A stretch of 64,000 nucleotides of DNA from NCBI RefSeq assembly GCF_002980595.1, contig NZ_PVLQ01000027.1, positions 62,001 through 126,000 of the forward strand. Reading direction: 5' to 3'. Below the pieces are notes generated by a model. The model was given only the letters and a program-made list of their open reading frames with translations. It did no database searches and had not been told where the DNA came from. The stretch is from Malikia granosa (lineage in GTDB: Bacteria; Pseudomonadota; Gammaproteobacteria; Burkholderiales; Burkholderiaceae_C). Each line of letters starts with the position of its first letter. Positions within the stretch are counted from its first letter, which is position 1. Below, in pieces: positions 10,263-19,081 of the stretch. The position numbers were made by a program, and so were the translations under genes.

Positions 10263-10925
10263 ATGATCGACCCCCGGACTGCCCCGCTGATCGGCACCGA
10301 CCGACATCTGCCTCCGGTGCCGCCGCAGCGCCTCAGCGGCCCGGCGCTGCGCCAGCGCTTCGCCGCGCGCCCGGCCTGGCAGCCCGAGCTGGTGCGCGAT
10401 CCGCGCCACTTCACTGACCGGCCCACGCGCCATGCCGCCGTGCTGGTACCCATTCTGCTGCGCGACCAGCCCACCGTGCTGCTGACGCGGCGTGCCGACC
10501 AGCTCTCGAGCCACGCCGGCCAGGTGGCCTTTCCTGGCGGCAAGGTCGACGACGGCGACGAGGATGCGGTCGCTGCCGCGCTGCGCGAGGCCGAGGAGGA
10601 GGTCGGACTGGCGCCGGAGCGGGTCGAGGTGCTGGGCCTGCTGCCCGACTACCTGACCGGCAGCGCCTACCGCATCACGCCCGTGGTCGGGCTGGTGCGA
10701 CCGGATGCCGTGTTCAGGCCCAACCCGCAGGAGGTGGCCGAGCTGTTCGAGGTGCCGCTGGCCTTCCTGATGGACCCGGCCAACCACCGACGGCATGCCC
10801 TGGATTGGGAGGGCCGGCCGCTCAACTGGCTGGCCATGCCTTATGCGGATGGCAAGGACGAGCGCTTCATCTGGGGCGCGACGGCAGCGCTGTTGCGCAA
10901 CCTGTACCGCTTCCTGGCGGCCTGA
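10263..10925 (+). CDS. NUDIX CoA pyrophosphatase
   Basis: This 220-residue protein matches the coenzyme A pyrophosphatase branch (NudL/YeaB). The branch-specific signature LLTRRADQLSSHAGQVAFPG occupies residues 73-92 and runs straight into the extended Nudix box ending REAEEEVGL (108-116). The family cleaves CoA into 3',5'-ADP and 4'-phosphopantetheine, probably for CoA turnover. I start at MIDPRTAP (10263); upstream in-frame sequence back to 10068 is Cys/Pro-rich and not family-like. The CobD-like gene follows 42 bases later on the same strand. Confidence 0.88.
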   Translation: MIDPRTAPLIGTDRHLPPVPPQRLSGPALRQRFAARPAWQPELVRDPRHFTDRPTRHAAVLVPILLRDQPTVLLTRRADQLSSHAGQVAFPGGKVDDGDEDAVAAALREAEEEVGLAPERVEVLGLLPDYLTGSAYRITPVVGLVRPDAVFRPNPQEVAELFEVPLAFLMDPANHRRHALDWEGRPLNWLAMPYADGKDERFIWGATAALLRNLYRFLAA

Positions 10926-10955
10926 AGCCCCGCAGCGGGTCGGGCCGCGTGCCGC

Positions 10956-10961
10956 TATCAT
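10956..10961 (+). promoter_or_regulatory. -10-like TATCAT abutting the CobD-like gene start
   Basis: TATCAT lies exactly 6 nt before ATG 10968. A start site 6-7 nt after a -10 box would put +1 on the A of the ATG, giving a leaderless mRNA. The six intervening bases CAGGGC contain no convincing ribosome site at usable spacing. One of a recurring set in this window. Confidence 0.5.
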
Positions 10962-10967
10962 CAGGGC

Positions 10968-11927
10968 ATGAGTTTCTTCGCCATCTTCCTTGCTCTCCTG
11001 CTCGAGCAGGCCCGGCCGCTGGGCCGGGACAATAGCGCGCACCGCATGGCAACGGCCTGGCGCCGCTGGGTCAGGCGCAGCCTCGATGCAGGCCAGGCGC
11101 CGCATGGCTGGATGGCCTGGAGCGCGGCGGCGCTGGTGCCGGCCCTGCTCGCGGCCATGGTGCACTGGTTGCTGCTGCCCTTCAGCGACCTGCTGATGTT
11201 TGCCTGGACGGTCGGCGTGCTGTATCTGACGCTGGGATTCCGCCAGTTCAGCCATTACTTCACCGCGATCCGCCAGGCGCTCGAAGCTAACGACGAGGCC
11301 AGCGCGCGCGCCGAACTGGCCGAGTGGCAGCAGGTCGAGGTCGGCGAGCTGCCGCGCCAGGAGCTGCTGCGCCATGTGATCGAGCATTCGGCGCTGGCCG
11401 CGCACCACCATGTCTTCGGCGTCCTGTTCGCCTATTCGGTCTTTGCCGCGCTCGGCTTCGGGCCGGCTGGTGCGGTGCTCTACCGCATGGCCGAGTCGCT
11501 GGCGCGCCGCTGGCAGCCGCGCTTGCAGGATGCACCCAGCAGCGCCGCACAGCAGGCGGCCGCGCAGGGCTGGCAATGGATAGACCATGTGCCGGCGCGC
11601 GCGACCGCGCTTGCCTTTGCCGTGGTCGGCAACTTCGAGGAGGCGATTGCCGCCTGGCGCTCGGATGCCACCCGCGCCACCCAGACCAATGACGGTATCG
11701 TGCTGGCTGCCACCGCCGGCGCGATCAACGTCCGCCTCGGCGGCCTGGGCCTGGGCGCCAATCCGGCGGCCGGCGAGGCCGGCGGCCCCGAGCTGTCTGG
11801 CGTCTGGAGCGAAGGCCGCGAGCCGCAGAACGGCCACCTGACCAGCCTGGTCGGACTGGTCTGGCGTTCGGTGGTGCTGTGGCTGTTGCTGCTCGCGCTG
11901 ATGACGCTGGCGCGCAGCGTCGGCTGA
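10968..11927 (+). CDS. CobD/CbiB-family membrane protein
   Basis: This 319-residue membrane protein has hydrophobic segments near the N-terminus, at about 45-85, in the centre (about 145-170), and at the C-terminal end. FRQFSHYFTAIRQALEANDE and VIEHSALAAHHHVFGVLFAY match the CobD/CbiB family of adenosylcobinamide-phosphate synthases, or its relatives found in Burkholderiales. No other cobalamin gene is nearby, and true CbiB usually sits in a cob cluster, so a role in B12 synthesis is not shown; AmpE-like relatives are an alternative. A likely leaderless start follows a TATCAT hexamer. Confidence 0.75.
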   Translation: MSFFAIFLALLLEQARPLGRDNSAHRMATAWRRWVRRSLDAGQAPHGWMAWSAAALVPALLAAMVHWLLLPFSDLLMFAWTVGVLYLTLGFRQFSHYFTAIRQALEANDEASARAELAEWQQVEVGELPRQELLRHVIEHSALAAHHHVFGVLFAYSVFAALGFGPAGAVLYRMAESLARRWQPRLQDAPSSAAQQAAAQGWQWIDHVPARATALAFAVVGNFEEAIAAWRSDATRATQTNDGIVLAATAGAINVRLGGLGLGANPAAGEAGGPELSGVWSEGREPQNGHLTSLVGLVWRSVVLWLLLLALMTLARSVG

Positions 11928-11942
11928 GCCTGGTCGAGCGCT

Positions 11943-12848
11943 TCAGTAGCGCGGCTGCGACAGCTCGGCGAACAGCTCGCCGTAGAGGCGGTAGCGGTTC
12001 TCGTTGATGCCGTCCGGGGCGCCGACCGCATCGCGCACCGCGCAGCCCGGCTCGTGCAGGTGGCTGCAGTTGTAGAAGCGGCAGTTTCCGAGCCGGACCG
12101 CGAAGTCGGGCATCAGTTGCGCGAGCCGGGTCGGCTCGATGTGGTGCAGGCCGAATTCCTGGAAGCCGGGCGAATCGATCAGCGCGGTGCTCTTGCCCTC
12201 GTCGACCCAGTACCAGGTGGTGCTGGTGGTGGTGTGCTTGCCGCTGTTGAGCGCGCGCGAGATCTCGTTGGTCTGGGCCCGGGCCGCCGGCACCAGCCGG
12301 TTGATCAGCGTGCTCTTGCCCGCGCCCGAGGGGCCCAGCACCAGCGTGGTCTTGCCCTGCAGCCGCTGCTCGAGGTCTGCCACCCCGGCCTGCGCGCCGT
12401 CCTGCAGCGACAGCGCGAGCACGGTCTGGCCCATCGCGCGGTAGGGCTCCAGCCGCTGCCAGGCACGCTCGAACAGGGCGCCGAGGTCGCTTTTGTTGAG
12501 CACGATCAGCACCTCGATCGATTCGGCCTGGGCCGCGATCAGCGCGCGCGTGAGCTGGCTTTCCGAGAACTCGGGCTCGGCCGCCAGCAGCACCAGCACC
12601 TGGTCCAGGTTGGCCGCGAAGGACTTGGTCCGGATCTCGTCCTGGCGATACAGCAGGTTGCGCCGGGGCTGCAGCTTCTCGATCGTGCCTTCGTCGGCGC
12701 TGGCCTGCCACCAGACGCGGTCGCCGACCACGGCCTGGCTCTTCTTGCCGCGCGGGTGGCAGATCAGGCGCTCGCCGGTTTCGGTCTCGACCAGGCAGTG
12801 GCGGCCGTAGGCGGCGATCACCAGCCCGGTGCGTAGGGAATCATTCAT
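11943..12848 (-). CDS. rsgA: Small ribosomal subunit biogenesis GTPase RsgA
   Basis: RsgA is a circularly permuted GTPase that releases RbfA during 30S maturation (301 residues). After an N-terminal OB-fold, the GTPase motifs appear in permuted order: NKSD at 118-121 (G4), GPSGAGKST at 172-180 (G1/P-loop), DSPG at 225-228 (G3). The C-terminal zinc knuckle is complete with C256, C261, H263 and C269. The gene starts 12 bases after the stop of the Ste24-type protease gene on the same strand, and the two are probably one operon. All key residues are present. Confidence 0.96.
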   Translation of the reverse strand: MNDSLRTGLVIAAYGRHCLVETETGERLICHPRGKKSQAVVGDRVWWQASADEGTIEKLQPRRNLLYRQDEIRTKSFAANLDQVLVLLAAEPEFSESQLTRALIAAQAESIEVLIVLNKSDLGALFERAWQRLEPYRAMGQTVLALSLQDGAQAGVADLEQRLQGKTTLVLGPSGAGKSTLINRLVPAARAQTNEISRALNSGKHTTTSTTWYWVDEGKSTALIDSPGFQEFGLHHIEPTRLAQLMPDFAVRLGNCRFYNCSHLHEPGCAVRDAVGAPDGINENRYRLYGELFAELSQPRY

Positions 12849-12860
12849 GTCTTGCGGGTC

Positions 12861-14132
12861 TCAGGCGGGCAGTCGCTCGAGGCGCTCGGCTGCTGGGGGG
12901 TGGGAGTAATAGAAGCCCGCATAGAGCGGGTCGGGGGTCAGCGTGCTGGCATTGTCCTGGTACAGCTTGACCAGCGCGGACGCCAGGTCCTGGCCGTCGG
13001 CATGGGCACAGGCATAGGCATCGGCCTCGAATTCCTGCCGGCGCGACAGCTGGCTCAGCAGCGGCGTCAGGAAGAAGCTCGCCAGCGGCGCGACGTTGAT
13101 GAACAGCAGCAGCGCCAGCGCGTCGCTGGGCGCGACCAGGTTGGGCCGCACGCCCAGGCCGCTGTAGAACCAGAACTGTCCGGACAGCAAGCCCAGCAGC
13201 GCGAAGCCGAGCAGGCTGATGCTGCCCATCAGCACCAGCCGCTTGGGCAGGTGGCGCCGGCTGAAATGGCCGAGCTCGTGCGCCAGCACGGCATCGATCT
13301 CGCCGGGCGCGAGCCGCTGCAGCAGGGTGTCGAAGAACACCACCCGCTTGGCTGGACCGAAGCCGGTGAAGTAGGCGTTGGCATGCGAGCTGCGCTTGCT
13401 GCCGTCCATCACGAACAGGCCGCGCGAGCGAAAGCCGCAGCGCGCCATCAGCGCCTCGATGCGCTGGCGCAGCGTCGCGTCGGCCAGCGGCTCGAAGCGG
13501 TTGAACAGCGGTGCGATCAGGGTCGGATAGAGCAGCAGGGTCAGCAGGCTCAGGCTCAGCCAGGCGGCCCAGGACCAGACCCACCAGAGCGAGCCGGCCG
13601 CCTCCATCAGCCACAGCAGCAGGGCGGCAAAGGGCAGGCCGATCGCGGCGCCGACGAGCGCCGACTTGATGCCGTCGGCCAGCCACAGCCCCAGGGTCAT
13701 GCGGTTGAAGCCATGGGCCTGCTCGACGCGGAAGGTGCGCACCCAGGTCCAGGGCAGCTCGAGCAGGGCTGTGATCGCGAAGAAGCCCGCGAGCAGGGCG
13801 ACCTGCTGCAGCAGGCCGTCGCCGAGCTGGCTGCGCAGCAACTGGTTGAGCCAGTCGAGTCCGCCGAGCAGGGTCCAGCCCAGCAGCAGCGCCGCATTCC
13901 AAGCCATCTCTAACAGTTCGAGCCTGAGCTTGGCCAGGCTGTAGTCGGCCGCCTTCTGGTGCGCGGCCAGGCTCACGCGCGCCGCGAACGGCGCCGGCAC
14001 CGCGTCCCGATGGCGTGCGACATGGCGGATCTGCCGGCTCGAGAGCCAGAGCCGGGTCAGCAGGCCCGCGATCAGCAGGGCGCAAAAGCCCAGGGTCCAG
14101 AGGCTGGCAAGAGTAGGGGAGGGAAAATCCAT
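12861..14132 (-). CDS. M48 family (Ste24/CaaX-type) membrane metalloprotease
   Basis: This 423-residue protein has about seven transmembrane segments and a zinc-protease motif HELGH at 285-289, with the probable third ligand E369 in EFEADAYA. This is the Ste24-like M48 architecture: N-terminal CAAX_prtease_1_N-type membrane domain, then peptidase domain. In bacteria without prenylated CaaX proteins these enzymes are thought to act in membrane protein quality control, but substrates are unknown. It lies 5' of rsgA in the same operon and is divergent from orn. Confidence 0.9.
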   Translation of the reverse strand: MDFPSPTLASLWTLGFCALLIAGLLTRLWLSSRQIRHVARHRDAVPAPFAARVSLAAHQKAADYSLAKLRLELLEMAWNAALLLGWTLLGGLDWLNQLLRSQLGDGLLQQVALLAGFFAITALLELPWTWVRTFRVEQAHGFNRMTLGLWLADGIKSALVGAAIGLPFAALLLWLMEAAGSLWWVWSWAAWLSLSLLTLLLYPTLIAPLFNRFEPLADATLRQRIEALMARCGFRSRGLFVMDGSKRSSHANAYFTGFGPAKRVVFFDTLLQRLAPGEIDAVLAHELGHFSRRHLPKRLVLMGSISLLGFALLGLLSGQFWFYSGLGVRPNLVAPSDALALLLFINVAPLASFFLTPLLSQLSRRQEFEADAYACAHADGQDLASALVKLYQDNASTLTPDPLYAGFYYSHPPAAERLERLPA

Positions 14133-14191
14133 GGCTGCGAGTCTAGCGAATGCCGGCCCATGCCGCTGCGCGATCGGTGAAAATCGGGGGC

Positions 14192-14803
14192 ATGAGCGAG
14201 AAATCCAGCCCCCCCGGCCCGAGCGCCGATCCCGGCAACAGCCAGCCCGTCGTCCCGCATCTGGTCAAGAGCGACCAGAACCTGATCTGGCTCGACTGCG
14301 AGATGACCGGTCTCGACCCAGAGACCGACCGCCTGCTCGAGATCGCGGTCGTCATCACCGGCCCCGACCTGTTGCCGCGCGTCGAGGGTCCGGTGCTCGC
14401 GATCCACCAGAGCGATGCCGCGCTCGACGCGATGGACGCCTGGAACAAGGGCACCCATGGCCGCAGCGGCCTGATCAACCGGGTCAAGGCCAGCGCGACG
14501 ACCGAGGCCGATGCCGAGGCCCAGGTCATCGAGTTCATCCGCAAGTACCTGCCCAAGGGCGCGTCGCCGATGTGCGGCAACTCGATCGGCCAGGACCGCC
14601 GCTTCCTGGTCAAGTACATGCCCAGGCTGCACGCCTATTTCCACTACCGCAACCTCGACGTCAGCACCCTCAAGGAGCTCGCCAAGCGCTGGCGGCCCGA
14701 GGTCTACAAGGCCTTCAAGAAGCACCAGCGCCACACCGCGCTGGCCGACGTGCACGAGTCGATCGACGAGCTCGTGCACTACCGCGAGCATTTCCTGCGC
14801 TGA
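14192..14803 (+). CDS. orn: Oligoribonuclease
   Basis: Orn is a 3'-5' DEDDh exonuclease that degrades 2-5 nt RNAs and pGpG from c-di-GMP turnover. The catalytic residues are visible: D35 and E37 in [11 protein letters not shown]135 in IGQDRRF, H181 and D186 in [14 protein letters not shown]. The 203-residue length includes an N-terminal extension of about 20 residues compared with E. coli Orn. A -10-like GAAAAT lies 7 nt before the ATG and there is no good ribosome site. Its stop is one base from the stop of the convergent pit gene, with no terminator between. Confidence 0.95.
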   Translation: MSEKSSPPGPSADPGNSQPVVPHLVKSDQNLIWLDCEMTGLDPETDRLLEIAVVITGPDLLPRVEGPVLAIHQSDAALDAMDAWNKGTHGRSGLINRVKASATTEADAEAQVIEFIRKYLPKGASPMCGNSIGQDRRFLVKYMPRLHAYFHYRNLDVSTLKELAKRWRPEVYKAFKKHQRHTALADVHESIDELVHYREHFLR

Positions 14804-14804
14804 A

Positions 14805-15818
14805 TCAGGCGAACAGCTGCAGGCTGATCCAGTAGGCCACGGCCGCGACGAAGGCCGAGGCCGGAATGGTCAGCACCCAGGCCCAGACGATGTTGCCGGC
14901 CACGCCCCAGCGCACCGCGCTCAGGCGCTGCACCGAACCGACGCCGACGATGGCGCCGGTGATGGTGTGGGTGGTCGAGACCGGCACGCCGAGCGCCGTG
15001 GCCAGGAACAGCGTGATCGCGCCGCCGGTCTCGGCACAGAAGCCGCCGACCGGCTTGAGCTTGGTGATCTTCTGCCCCATGGTCTTGACGATGCGCCAGC
15101 CGCCAAACATGGTGCCGGCGCCGATCGCCGCGTAGCAGCACACGATCACCCAGCTCGCCGGCGCCTTGTCGTCGGCGGCCGCATAGCCGGTCGCGATCAG
15201 CAGCATCCAGATGATGCCGATGGTCTTTTGCGCGTCGTTGCCGCCATGGCCCAGGCTGTAGGCGCCGGCCGAGACCAGCTGCAGGCGGCGGAACCAGCGG
15301 TCCACCTTGGACGGCGTGGTGCGGCGGAAGACCCAGGCCACCAGCACCATCATCAGCGAGCCGAACAGGAAGCCCAGCAGCGGCGAGACGAAGATGAAGA
15401 CCACGGTGCGGATCAGCCCGGAGGAGACCAGCGCGCCGGCGCCGGCCTTGGCGATCACGGCACCGACGATGCCGCCGATCAGCGCGTGCGAGGAACTGCT
15501 CGGGATGCCGTAGTACCAGGTGATCACGTTCCAGGTGATGGCGCCGGCCAGGGCGCCGAACACCACATGGGTATCGACCACGCCGGGCTGGGCGATGCCC
15601 TTGCCGACGGTGGCCGCCACGCTCAGGTGGAAGATGAAGATGGCGACGAAGTTGAAGAAGGCCGCGAAGACCACCGCCTGCGTCGGCTTGAGCACGCCGG
15701 TCGAGACCACGGTCGCGATCGAGTTGGCCGCGTCATGGAAGCCGTTCATGAAGTCGAACAGCAGCGCCATCGCGACCAGCATGGCGATGACCCAGAAGGC
15801 CGCCTGCATTGAAGTCAT
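14805..15818 (-). CDS. pit: Low-affinity inorganic phosphate transporter (PiT family)
   Basis: This 337-residue membrane protein couples phosphate (as metal-phosphate) uptake to a cation gradient. Both halves carry PiT signatures: FMNGFHDAANSIATVVSTG (about 24-42) and, in the second half, GVPVSTTHTITGAIVGVGS. About ten hydrophobic helices are present. The gene follows a DUF47 protein by 16 bases on the same strand; this DUF47-Pit pairing is widespread and the DUF47 partner is thought to regulate the transporter. Confidence 0.94.
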   Translation of the reverse strand: MTSMQAAFWVIAMLVAMALLFDFMNGFHDAANSIATVVSTGVLKPTQAVVFAAFFNFVAIFIFHLSVAATVGKGIAQPGVVDTHVVFGALAGAITWNVITWYYGIPSSSSHALIGGIVGAVIAKAGAGALVSSGLIRTVVFIFVSPLLGFLFGSLMMVLVAWVFRRTTPSKVDRWFRRLQLVSAGAYSLGHGGNDAQKTIGIIWMLLIATGYAAADDKAPASWVIVCCYAAIGAGTMFGGWRIVKTMGQKITKLKPVGGFCAETGGAITLFLATALGVPVSTTHTITGAIVGVGSVQRLSAVRWGVAGNIVWAWVLTIPASAFVAAVAYWISLQLFA

Positions 15819-15834
15819 GGTCTTGTCTCCCGGA

Positions 15835-16482
15835 TCAGGAGTTCTCGAGGATCACGCCCTCGATCAGGTTGGCCACGTCCTCGCAGCGGTCGGTGATGGT
15901 CTCGAGCAGCTCGTAGATGGCCTTGAGCTTGATCAGCTCGCGCACGTCGTTTTCCTCGCGGAACAGCTTGCTCATCGCATTGCGCAGCACCCGGTCGGCG
16001 TCGGACTCGAGGCGGTCGATCTCCTCGCAGGTCTTGAGCGCGGCCTCGGCGGTCTTGGCGTCGGCGATCTTGTCGAGCAGGGCGACCGCTGCCTGCAGGC
16101 GCTCGCAGCACTTGACGCCGAGGTCGGTCAGGCGGCTGATCTCCTCGGTCATGTGGTGCACGTCGTACAGCGCCATGGTCTCGGCCGAGTCCTGGATCAG
16201 GTCGGCGACATCGTCCATGGTGTTGATCAGCGAGTGGATCTGCTCGCGGTCGATCGGCGTGATGAAGGTCTTGTGCAGCAGGCGGTTGACTTCAATCGTG
16301 ACGCGATCGGCGGCGTGCTCGGCGCGGTCGACATCCTGGTTGTACTTGTCGCGCAGCACCGGGTCGGCGTAGTTCTTGACCAGCTCGGCAAAGGCATGCG
16401 AGGCCTCGACCATATGCTTGGCGTGCTGGTTGAAGAGTTCGAAGAAGTTGCCCTCTCGGGGCAGCAGTTTGCCAAAGATCAT
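15835..16482 (-). CDS. DUF47 family PhoU-like phosphate transport regulator
   Basis: This 215-residue, largely helical protein (FELFNQHAKHMVEASHAFAEL, then repeated acidic helices) belongs to DUF47, which shares the PhoU fold and usually sits directly before a PiT transporter, as here. The acidic EDxxD-like patches on the helices fit metal binding in this fold. Role: probable negative or activity control of Pit, inferred from family and operon. CTGGAG serves as ribosome site. The upstream region is A/T-rich and contains a TGTCA-N6-TGACA inverted repeat at 16502-16517, about 20 bases before the start. Confidence 0.88.
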   Translation of the reverse strand: MIFGKLLPREGNFFELFNQHAKHMVEASHAFAELVKNYADPVLRDKYNQDVDRAEHAADRVTIEVNRLLHKTFITPIDREQIHSLINTMDDVADLIQDSAETMALYDVHHMTEEISRLTDLGVKCCERLQAAVALLDKIADAKTAEAALKTCEEIDRLESDADRVLRNAMSKLFREENDVRELIKLKAIYELLETITDRCEDVANLIEGVILENS

Positions 16483-16907
16483 GTCGGCTCCAGGGATGGA
16501 TTGTCAAAAAAATGACACAAAAAAGATGTAGCTGCGAATTGTAGGCGCCGACTGCGTTCCCTGTCCTGTGACACGGCTCGTGTCGATCGATGGCGCTGAA
16601 ATAAAAAAAGCTTGGGGAAAACCCGCAGCTGTGCGACAATTGCAAGCTGTCAGCCGCACAAGCGGCGACTCTTAGCGCATCTGCCTCACTCTGGCCCCTC
16701 ACGGTGTAAACCGGCGACCCATTCCGGGTTTGAATTCAGGGCCCCACGCATACCAGTCGGCCCTTCATGGGCACGCGGCATGCCGATCTGTTTGATGGTT
16801 GATGTTTCTTGTTGACCATGATCGGATCGGGCACGCTGCCCGGACTTCCTCAGTCCGGCTCGTCCTGCTTTGCTCATTGCGCGCTTTTCAGCGCCTGGAC
16901 GATAGAC
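16483..16907. promoter_or_regulatory. Long divergent intergenic region and structured rhlE leader
   Basis: This 425-base stretch separates the DUF47 gene (minus) from the DEAD-box helicase (plus). It holds A-tracts and TGTCA-N6-TGACA (16502-16517), a candidate promoter TTGGGG-N17-GACAAT near 16611-16640, a 10-base palindrome CGGCATGCCG (16776-16785), and a perfect 7-bp hairpin CCGGACT/AGTCCGG (16840-16858). If the promoter is near 16640, the helicase mRNA has a leader of roughly 260 nt. Long structured leaders are known for cold-inducible DEAD-box genes; regulation here is inference. No gene was recognised in the gap. Confidence 0.45.
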
Positions 16908-18824
16908 ATGACTGACTCTTTGCAATTCTCGGCTGAAGCCGAATTCGACTCCTCCATCGCCACCGACACCGTCGAGACCGCTGCTGCCGTCCCGGCCGGC
17001 CCCAATCCCTTCGAGGCCCTGGGCCTGGCGCCCGAGCTGGTGCAGGCGGTGGCCGACCTCGGCTTCACCCAGCCGACCCTGGTGCAGAACGCCACCATCC
17101 CCAAGGCCATGAGCGGCGGCCATGCCGAAGGCTTCACCGACCTGATGGTGTCGAGCCAGACCGGCAGCGGCAAGACCGCCGCCTTCCTGCTGCCGGTGCT
17201 GCACACCCTGCTCGAGCAGCAGGCCGCCGCCGAGGCCGCCGAGCGCGCCGACTGGGAGCGCCAGATCGCCGAAGCCGAAGCTGCCGGCCAGCCGGCACCG
17301 AAGAAGCCCAAGCGCAAGAACCCGCTGCTGGCGCGTCACTTCACCCCGGCCGTGCCCGGCGCGCTGATCCTGTGCCCGACGCGCGAACTCGCGCAGCAGG
17401 TGGCCCAGGACGCGATCGAGCTGGTCCGCCATTGCCGTGGCCTGCGCATTGCCAACGTGGTCGGCGGCATTCCCTATCCGGTCCAGATCGCCAAGCTGCA
17501 GAACGCCGACCTGGTCGTCGCCACCCCGGGTCGCCTGCTCGACCTGCAGCGCAACGGCCAGATCAAGCTCGACAAGGTCCAGTTCCTGGTCGTCGACGAA
17601 GCCGACCGCATGCTCGACCTGGGTTTCTCGGACGACCTGGCCGAGATCAACCAGCTGACCATCCAGCGCCACCAGACCATGATGTTCAGCGCCACCTTCG
17701 CGCCGCGCATCCAGACCCTGGCCCAGCGCGTGATGCGTGCGCCGCAGAAGGTGCAGATCGATTCGCCGCAGGACAAGCACAGCAACATCGAGCAGCAGCT
17801 GTTCTGGTGCGACAGCCAGGAGCACAAGCGCCAGCTGCTCGACCATTGGCTGCGCGACGCGACCATCGACCAGGCGATCGTCTTCGCCAGCACCCAGATC
17901 GAGTGCGACTCGCTGGCTGAAGAGCTGCAGCAGGTCGGCTTCTCGGCCGTCGCCTTGCACGGTGCCCTGAGCCAGGGCCTGCGTACCCGCCGCCTGATGG
18001 CGCTGCGCAACGGCCAGGTGCAGATCCTGGTCGCGACCGACGTGGCCGCGCGCGGCATCGACGTGCCCACCATCACCCACGTGTTCAACTACGGCCTGCC
18101 GCTCAAGGCCGAGGACTACACCCACCGCATCGGCCGTACCGGTCGCGCCGGCCGCAAGGGCCTGGCCGTGACCATGGCCGAGTTCCGTGACCGCCGCAAG
18201 ATCGGCGAGATCGAGGCCTACAGCCAGCAGGTGTTCAAGACCCACACGATTGCCGGTCTCGAGCCGAAGAAGCCGGTCTACGAGTTCAACGACCGCCGTC
18301 CGGGCGGCCGTGGCGGCAATGGCCGCGGCGCTCCGCGTGGCGGCAACTTCCGTGGCAACGACCGCGGTGGCGATCGCGGCGGCTGGGGCCGCAACGACGG
18401 CGGCTTCGCTGGTTTTGGCGGCAATGCCGGCCGTCCGGCCAGCCGCGGCGAGTTCCAGCCCCGTGGCGAGTTCCGCTCCGAGCCGCGCGGCGACGTGCGC
18501 TTCGAGCCGCGCGGTGATGCCCGTCCGGCCGGTCGCGGCGAGTTCCGTGGTGGCGACCGCTCCGAGCCGCGTGGCGAGTTCCGCGGCGAGTCGCGCGGTT
18601 TTGCCGGCCGCGAACAGCGTGGCCCGCAGGGTGGCTTCGGTGGCGAGCAGCGCCGCGAGTCCTTCGGCCGTCCGCAGGGCGAGCGCAGCTTCGGCGACCG
18701 TCCGGCCTTCGAGCGTCGCTCGGGTGAGCGCCACGAGCCGCGCGGCCATGGCGCGCCGTCCTTCGGCGACCGCCGCCCGCGTCCCGAAGGCGGTGCCGGC
18801 AAGCCGCGCTTCGTCAAGCGCTAA
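16908..18824 (+). CDS. rhlE: DEAD-box ATP-dependent RNA helicase, RhlE-like, with RGG tail
   Basis: This 638-residue RNA-unwinding ATPase has in order the Q motif (about 30-62), TGSGKT at about 84-90, PTRELAQQ, TPGRLLD, VDEADRMLD near 227, SAT near 261, ATDVAARGID and HRIGRTGRAG near 406. A charged insert of about 40 residues (Ala/Glu then Lys/Pro-rich) lies between motifs I and Ia. Residues from about 463 to 638 form a low-complexity Arg/Gly/Glu tail with repeated RGEFR and EPRGD units, likely an RNA-binding disordered region. I start at MTDSLQFS (16908); in-frame sequence back to 16809 is not family-like. Likely roles are ribosome biogenesis and mRNA decay. A terminator follows. Confidence 0.93.
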   Translation: MTDSLQFSAEAEFDSSIATDTVETAAAVPAGPNPFEALGLAPELVQAVADLGFTQPTLVQNATIPKAMSGGHAEGFTDLMVSSQTGSGKTAAFLLPVLHTLLEQQAAAEAAERADWERQIAEAEAAGQPAPKKPKRKNPLLARHFTPAVPGALILCPTRELAQQVAQDAIELVRHCRGLRIANVVGGIPYPVQIAKLQNADLVVATPGRLLDLQRNGQIKLDKVQFLVVDEADRMLDLGFSDDLAEINQLTIQRHQTMMFSATFAPRIQTLAQRVMRAPQKVQIDSPQDKHSNIEQQLFWCDSQEHKRQLLDHWLRDATIDQAIVFASTQIECDSLAEELQQVGFSAVALHGALSQGLRTRRLMALRNGQVQILVATDVAARGIDVPTITHVFNYGLPLKAEDYTHRIGRTGRAGRKGLAVTMAEFRDRRKIGEIEAYSQQVFKTHTIAGLEPKKPVYEFNDRRPGGRGGNGRGAPRGGNFRGNDRGGDRGGWGRNDGGFAGFGGNAGRPASRGEFQPRGEFRSEPRGDVRFEPRGDARPAGRGEFRGGDRSEPRGEFRGESRGFAGREQRGPQGGFGGEQRRESFGRPQGERSFGDRPAFERRSGERHEPRGHGAPSFGDRRPRPEGGAGKPRFVKR

Positions 18825-18845
18825 GCCCCAGGCCCTCTCCTGAAG

Positions 18846-18869
18846 AAACCCGGCTGGTCCGGGTTTTTT
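18846..18869 (+). terminator. Rho-independent terminator after rhlE
   Basis: AAACCCGG, a 5-base loop, then CCGGGTTTTTT: an 8-bp stem with the arm running into a T-run, about 20 bases after the helicase stop. Confidence 0.9.
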
Positions 18870-19028
18870 CATGCCTGGTCGGCGCCGAGGCCGGCCGCCT
18901 GGCTCCCCCGCGGCCTTGACAGCCCGCCAGCGCTGCTCCAGCATCTGATCCGACGATTGGTCAGCGCAGGCCATGTCCGCGGCGTGAGCGCTGCCGGGGA
19001 CGCGCCGGGCTTGTCGGCCCATATCGGC

Positions 19029-19063
19029 GTGACAGGCGTGATAGGGCGTGACAGTTGTGACAG
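19029..19063 (+). promoter_or_regulatory. Four direct repeats of GTGACAG upstream of the GDSL lipoprotein
   Basis: GTGACAG occurs at 19029, 19048 and 19057, with a variant GTGATAG at 19038, so periods are 9, 10 and 9 bases. The array ends 18 bases before the ATG, next to the ribosome site. Direct repeats with near-helical period look like a multi-site operator. Three copies contain TGACAG, the reverse complement of the PhoB half-site CTGTCA, but canonical Pho boxes have an 11-base period. Confidence 0.5.
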
Positions 19064-19081
19064 CAACAAGGGAGAACCAGA

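Noticed and set aside
16502-16517. Pho box upstream of the DUF47-pit operon
   Set aside because: TGTCA-N6-TGACA is an inverted repeat; Pho boxes are direct repeats, and it lies only 20 bases from the start codon.
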